From Deltaproteobacteria bacterium (GTDB lineage: Bacteria > Myxococcota_A > Polyangia > Polyangiales > Houyiibacteriaceae): a DNA stretch of 9,705 nucleotides. Each line of letters opens with the position of its first letter. Position 1 is the first letter of the stretch. The position numbers and the translations under genes were made by a program. Where the stretch lies: assembly GCA_003647035.1 (NCBI GenBank), contig QMMB01000086.1, positions 1 to 9,705 on the forward strand, given 5' to 3'. Positions 6,890-9,705 of this stretch are shown here, piece after piece. The notes under the pieces are model-generated. The model was not told the origin of the DNA. It worked only from the letters and a program-made list of their open reading frames with translations, and made no database searches.

Positions 6890-7515
6890 CTGCCGGCCGG
6901 GTGGCGATTGTAGATCTGGGCCTCGGGAATTTGCACAGCGTGACGAAGGCATTCGAGCGCGCGGGCGCCAATGCCGAGCTCAGCTCCGATCCGGACGTCT
7001 TGCTGCGCGCTGATCGCTTGGTCATGCCGGGCCAAGGCGCCTTCAAGGAGTGTGCTCACGCGCTGGCGGGCGAAATCGGCGAGGCGGTGAAGACGTGGAT
7101 CGGCAGCGGTCGCCCATACCTTGGCATCTGCCTCGGGATGCAAGCGTTGTTCGAGTCGAGTGAAGAGGCGCCCGGTCAGAAGGGCCTCGGCATTTTCCCA
7201 GGGACCGTGAAGCGATTCACGCGCGACTTGCGCGATGCAGAGGGCCGTCGGCTCAAGGTGCCCCACATCGGTTGGAATCAGATCGAGAGCACGCACGCCG
7301 TGTTTGAGAACGCCGAGTGGTACTACTTCGTACACAGCTACTACTGCGTCCCCGCGGACGAAACCCTCGTCGTGGCCACCACTGATTATGGCGCGCCGTT
7401 CTGTTCGGCGATCGCGCGGGACAACGTGATCGCGTGCCAGTTCCATCCCGAGAAGAGTCAGCATGCGGGCGCGCGTGTCATCGCGCACTTCCTCGGAGAT
7501 GTCTCGTGGAGTTGA
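6886..7515 (+). CDS. hisH: Imidazole glycerol phosphate synthase, glutaminase subunit
   Basis: 209-residue class I glutamine amidotransferase that supplies ammonia to HisF. The catalytic triad is visible: nucleophile C82 in GICLGMQ, and H187 and E189 in QFHPEKSQ. VAIVDLGLGNLHSV is the typical HisH opening. VMPGQGAF (46-53) is the oxyanion-region loop, with Gln where many homologues have Val. The ATG at 6886 overlaps the hisB TGA by 4 nt (ATGA), a hallmark of translational coupling. The frame is open back to an ATG at 6736, but that would add 50 residues of hisB-shadow sequence before the conserved N-terminus, so the later start is chosen. It overlaps hisA by 10 nt. Confidence 0.96.
   Translation: MTAGRVAIVDLGLGNLHSVTKAFERAGANAELSSDPDVLLRADRLVMPGQGAFKECAHALAGEIGEAVKTWIGSGRPYLGICLGMQALFESSEEAPGQKGLGIFPGTVKRFTRDLRDAEGRRLKVPHIGWNQIESTHAVFENAEWYYFVHSYYCVPADETLVVATTDYGAPFCSAIARDNVIACQFHPEKSQHAGARVIAHFLGDVSWS
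7495..7498 (+). promoter_or_regulatory. Shine-Dalgarno supporting the hisA GTG start
   Basis: GGAG at 7495-7498, inside the end of hisH, is 7 nt from the GTG at 7506. This supports the GTG over the in-frame ATG at 7434, whose extra 24 residues do not resemble HisA. Confidence 0.6.
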
Positions 7516-8225
7516 TTCCGGCGATTGATTTGCTCGATGGCAAGGTCGTCCGCTTGCATCAGGGCAAATACGACGAGGTCACCGTGTACGACGATGATCC
7601 GGTGGCCATGGCCAAGCGGTTCGAGGATGAAGGAGCCCAGAGGCTTCATGTGGTCGATCTCGAGGGCGCGCGCAGCGGTGCGCCTGTGCACGTCGCGATC
7701 ATTCAGAGCATCCTTCGGGAGACCCACCTTCAAGTGCAGGTTGGTGGTGGCGTGCGAAACGAAGCCGTCGCCGCACAGTGGATGGATGCCGGCGCCTCTC
7801 GGGTCGTGCTCGGCACCGTGGCCGTCAAGGCGCCCGAGGTCGCGCGGACGATCTGTGACCGATACCCCAAAGGGGTCGTCATGGCGCTCGATGCGCGCGA
7901 CGGGAAGCTCGCGGTCGAGGGTTGGCAGGAGCAGAGCGAGCAGGACGTCGTCGAGCTCGCCAAAGAAGTTGATGGGTGGAACATCGGCGCCATCCTCTTC
8001 ACCAACATCCACAAAGACGGCACCCGTGAGGGGCCGGACGTCGAAGGCACCGCGGGCTTGCAGTCGCACGTCGAGACGACCGTCATCGCCTCGGGAGGGA
8101 TAGGCGCCCTCGACGACCTGCGCGCGTTGTCCGCCGCCGGCGTTCGCTCGGCGGTCTGCGGACGCGCGCTCTATTCGGGCGTCTTCACATTGTCTGAGGC
8201 GTTCTCGGCGCTACAAGAGGGCTGA
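7506..8225 (+). CDS. hisA: ProFAR isomerase (HisA)
   Basis: 239-residue TIM-barrel enzyme that converts ProFAR to PRFAR, the substrate of HisHF, by an Amadori rearrangement. The two catalytic aspartates are D8 in IPAIDLLDGK and D129 in MALDARDGK. Phosphate-binding loops are VGGGVR (79-84) in the first half and ASGGIG (195-200) in the second, and TNIHKDGTREG (166-176) is the usual active-site strand. The length is standard (about 240). It starts at GTG 7506, giving MELIPAIDLL, supported by GGAG 7 nt upstream. It overlaps hisH by 10 nt, and its TGA shares one base with the hisF ATG (TGATG). PriA-type dual function with TrpF is known in actinobacteria; nothing here suggests it. Confidence 0.95.
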   Translation: MELIPAIDLLDGKVVRLHQGKYDEVTVYDDDPVAMAKRFEDEGAQRLHVVDLEGARSGAPVHVAIIQSILRETHLQVQVGGGVRNEAVAAQWMDAGASRVVLGTVAVKAPEVARTICDRYPKGVVMALDARDGKLAVEGWQEQSEQDVVELAKEVDGWNIGAILFTNIHKDGTREGPDVEGTAGLQSHVETTVIASGGIGALDDLRALSAAGVRSAVCGRALYSGVFTLSEAFSALQEG

Positions 8226-9001
8226 TGCTGGCCAAGCGAATCATCCCCTGTCTCGACGTCAAAGACGGCCGCGTCGTCAAGGGCGTCAACTTCGTCGGTC
8301 TCCGCGATGCGGGCGACCCGGTCGAGTCCGCTCAGCGCTATAGCGCGGGCGGGGCGGACGAGATCACGTTCCTCGATATCACCGCCTCGCACGAGAACCG
8401 CCGAACCCTGTTCGACCTGGTCGACCGCACCGCAACGACCGTCGCGGTGCCTCTGACCGTGGGTGGCGGGGTGCGAGAGCGGCGGGACGTGAGCGAGCTT
8501 CTGCATGCCGGGGCTGACAAGGTGTCCATCAACAGTGCCGCCGTGGCCAACCCTATCTTCATCAAGGACATGGCCGAGGCGTACGGCGCGCAGGCCATCG
8601 TGGTGGCCATCGATGCCAAGCGCGTGCCGGGAGAAACCGACACCTGGACCGTGTATACGCATGGTGGGAGGCGTGACACGGGGCTCGACGCGATCGCCTG
8701 GGCCAAGCGGATGGCCGACTACGGCGCCGGGGAGATCCTGCTGACCAGCATGGACCGCGATGGAACTCGGGACGGCTATGATCTGCTGTTAACTCGCGCG
8801 GTTGTGGACGCAATCTCGATTCCTGTTGTAGCTTCCGGCGGAGTGGGGACGCTCGCGCACGTGCACGAGGGTCTCGCAACCGGAGGGGCGGATGCGGCGC
8901 TTGCAGCTTCTATCTTTCACGATGGTCACTACACTGTGGCCGAGGTCAAGGAGTACCTCCTCGACCATGGGGTATGTGTGCGGCCGCCAGAGCCGGACTG
9001 A
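8225..9001 (+). CDS. hisF: Imidazole glycerol phosphate synthase, cyclase subunit
   Basis: 258-residue TIM barrel that condenses PRFAR with ammonia from HisH, giving imidazole glycerol phosphate and AICAR, which feeds purine synthesis. The catalytic D11 (RIIPCLDVKDGRVVKG) and D130 (VVAIDAKR) sit at the same numbers as in the well-studied Thermotoga enzyme. Phosphate sites are VGGGVR (79-84) and ASGGVG, and LTSMDRDGT is the family motif. The ATG at 8225 overlaps the hisA stop by one base, with AAGAGG at 8215-8220 as a closely spaced ribosome site. It is homologous to the neighbouring hisA by the known ancient half-barrel duplication. hisG, hisD, hisC, hisI and hisE are not in the window, at least not up to its right edge. 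Confidence 0.97.
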   Translation: MLAKRIIPCLDVKDGRVVKGVNFVGLRDAGDPVESAQRYSAGGADEITFLDITASHENRRTLFDLVDRTATTVAVPLTVGGGVRERRDVSELLHAGADKVSINSAAVANPIFIKDMAEAYGAQAIVVAIDAKRVPGETDTWTVYTHGGRRDTGLDAIAWAKRMADYGAGEILLTSMDRDGTRDGYDLLLTRAVVDAISIPVVASGGVGTLAHVHEGLATGGADAALAASIFHDGHYTVAEVKEYLLDHGVCVRPPEPD

Positions 9002-9010
9002 GGGGAAGCG

Positions 9011-9705
9011 ATGAGCAGAGACGTCGGCGTGGGCCAACTGGTGGAGGAGCTGGAGCAGCGCGGCGATCGTCTCCCGTTCGAGATCGGCGCCTTCGTCGCC
9101 CTCGAGGCTTGCGAGGGGCTCCTTCAGGAGTCGGTGAAGCTCGCGGCGGACGATGTCCGCGTGACCTTGGATGGTTCGGTGGTGGTTGCTGGCTCGGCAC
9201 AACGGGCCGAGCCCGACGAGGCCGCGCGATCGCTGGTGTCGGTTCTCGCACGACTCCTGGTCGCGGCGGGTCCGGGCGTCCCTCCCTATCTCCTGCAGCT
9301 CGTCCATGAGGCCGAGACCGGGCAGAGCCCACGCGACCTTCGTCACCTTCATGACGCCATTGAGGCATCGCTAATCCCGATCAACCGCGGAGCCTCGCGC
9401 CGCGTGCTCGCCCGTCTCGTCCGCGACAGCGATCGGCCACCCGCGCCAGAGGTCCCGCAGGTCGACCCGCGGGAGCTCGACGCAGAGCTAGACGAGCTGC
9501 TGCGTGATCCCGCCTCACGAACGCTGGAGCCAGCCCAGGCGGGGTCGCCATCACAGGCAGACGAAGGCCCAATCACCGAACGCATCCGCATGCCGACAGG
9601 GGGGGCCTCTCGCACCGGCACTGCCGCTGACACTGGCACCGGCCCTGACCCGGGCACTGCCACTGGCACTGACACTGGCTCTGACACTGGCGCTGACGCT
9701 GCCGC
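9011..9705 (+). CDS. Unrecognised protein after hisF, truncated by window edge
   Basis: An open frame from ATG 9011 runs 231 codons to the right edge without a stop. AGGGGAAG (9001-9008) precedes it, and it starts 9 nt after hisF, so it is probably in the same operon. I do not recognise the family with certainty. Residues 1 to about 135 look like a folded helical domain: MSRDVGVGQLVEELEQRG, then LPFEIGAFVALEACEGLL, then DDVRVTLDGSVVV, an EAARSLVSVLARLLV helix, GPGVPPYLLQLV, and NRGASRRVLARLVRD. The piece DDVRVTLDGSVVV followed by a hydrophobic helix and GVPP faintly recalls the C-lobe of protein kinases; if so it lacks HRD/DFG and would be a degenerate kinase-like domain (low confidence). From about residue 145 it becomes Pro/Asp/Glu-rich, and from about 201 a Thr/Gly/Asp tract encoded by hexamer repeats. 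No membrane segment is seen in the visible part. Confidence 0.8.
   Translation, partial: MSRDVGVGQLVEELEQRGDRLPFEIGAFVALEACEGLLQESVKLAADDVRVTLDGSVVVAGSAQRAEPDEAARSLVSVLARLLVAAGPGVPPYLLQLVHEAETGQSPRDLRHLHDAIEASLIPINRGASRRVLARLVRDSDRPPAPEVPQVDPRELDAELDELLRDPASRTLEPAQAGSPSQADEGPITERIRMPTGGASRTGTAADTGTGPDPGTATGTDTGSDTGADAA
9613..9702 (+). repeat. Imperfect hexanucleotide tandem array, about 15 units
   Basis: Fifteen consecutive 6-bp units with consensus CACTGG or CACTGA run in phase to the window edge (CACCGG, CACTGC, CGCTGA, CACTGG and so on). Six is a multiple of three, so the array keeps the frame and encodes alternating [T/A/P/S]-[G/D/A] dipeptides near the edge of the unrecognised protein. 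It may continue beyond the window. Confidence 0.85.

Noticed and set aside
7434..7505. N-terminal extension of hisA to ATG 7434
   Set aside because: The added 24 residues do not resemble HisA, and a Shine-Dalgarno supports GTG 7506.

Overview
The window is GC-rich bacterial chromosome with tight gene packing, GTG as well as ATG starts, and overlapping stop/start codons. Gene content (a SPOR-domain protein divergent from gyrA, an unusual Hsp70/J-protein pair, a hisBHAF cluster) and protein style (Ala/Pro/Asp-rich linkers, Thr-Gly/Asp low complexity) fit a deltaproteobacterium or Myxococcota-like organism. That placement is inference; there is no rRNA or other decisive marker.

Layout. (1) 731 to 1, minus strand: a membrane-anchored SPOR-domain protein that leaves the window at its C-terminus. 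(2) 732-896: a divergent intergenic region with a perfect 6+6 inverted repeat. (3) 897-3494: gyrA, complete, with two GyrA-box motifs. (4) 3602-5767 and 5771-6253: an Hsp70-family chaperone with an unusual architecture, followed 3 bp later by a J-domain/TPR-like protein. (5) 6296-9001: hisB, hisH, hisA and hisF, tightly coupled, forming the central part of histidine biosynthesis. (6) 9011 to the right edge: an unrecognised protein entering a hexanucleotide-repeat-encoded Thr/Gly/Asp tract, truncated by the window.

How the genes work together. HisH and HisF form the glutamine-dependent imidazole glycerol phosphate synthase. HisA makes its substrate and HisB dehydrates its product. The Hsp70 and J-protein are very probably a dedicated chaperone/co-chaperone pair. 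From the Hsp70 onward all genes point the same way with gaps of at most 42 bp, so chaperone and histidine genes may share transcripts. An 8-bp stem-loop sits at the boundary between the two groups.

The most unusual content is the Hsp70. It has an intact ATPase domain and an intact LLLDVTPLSL linker, but about 208 residues of proline/acidic low-complexity sequence are inserted just before that linker, and the C-terminal lid is almost entirely missing. The insert carries repeated short motifs. The second candidate for novelty is the unrecognised protein after hisF. No mobile elements, CRISPR arrays, tRNAs or rRNAs were seen.
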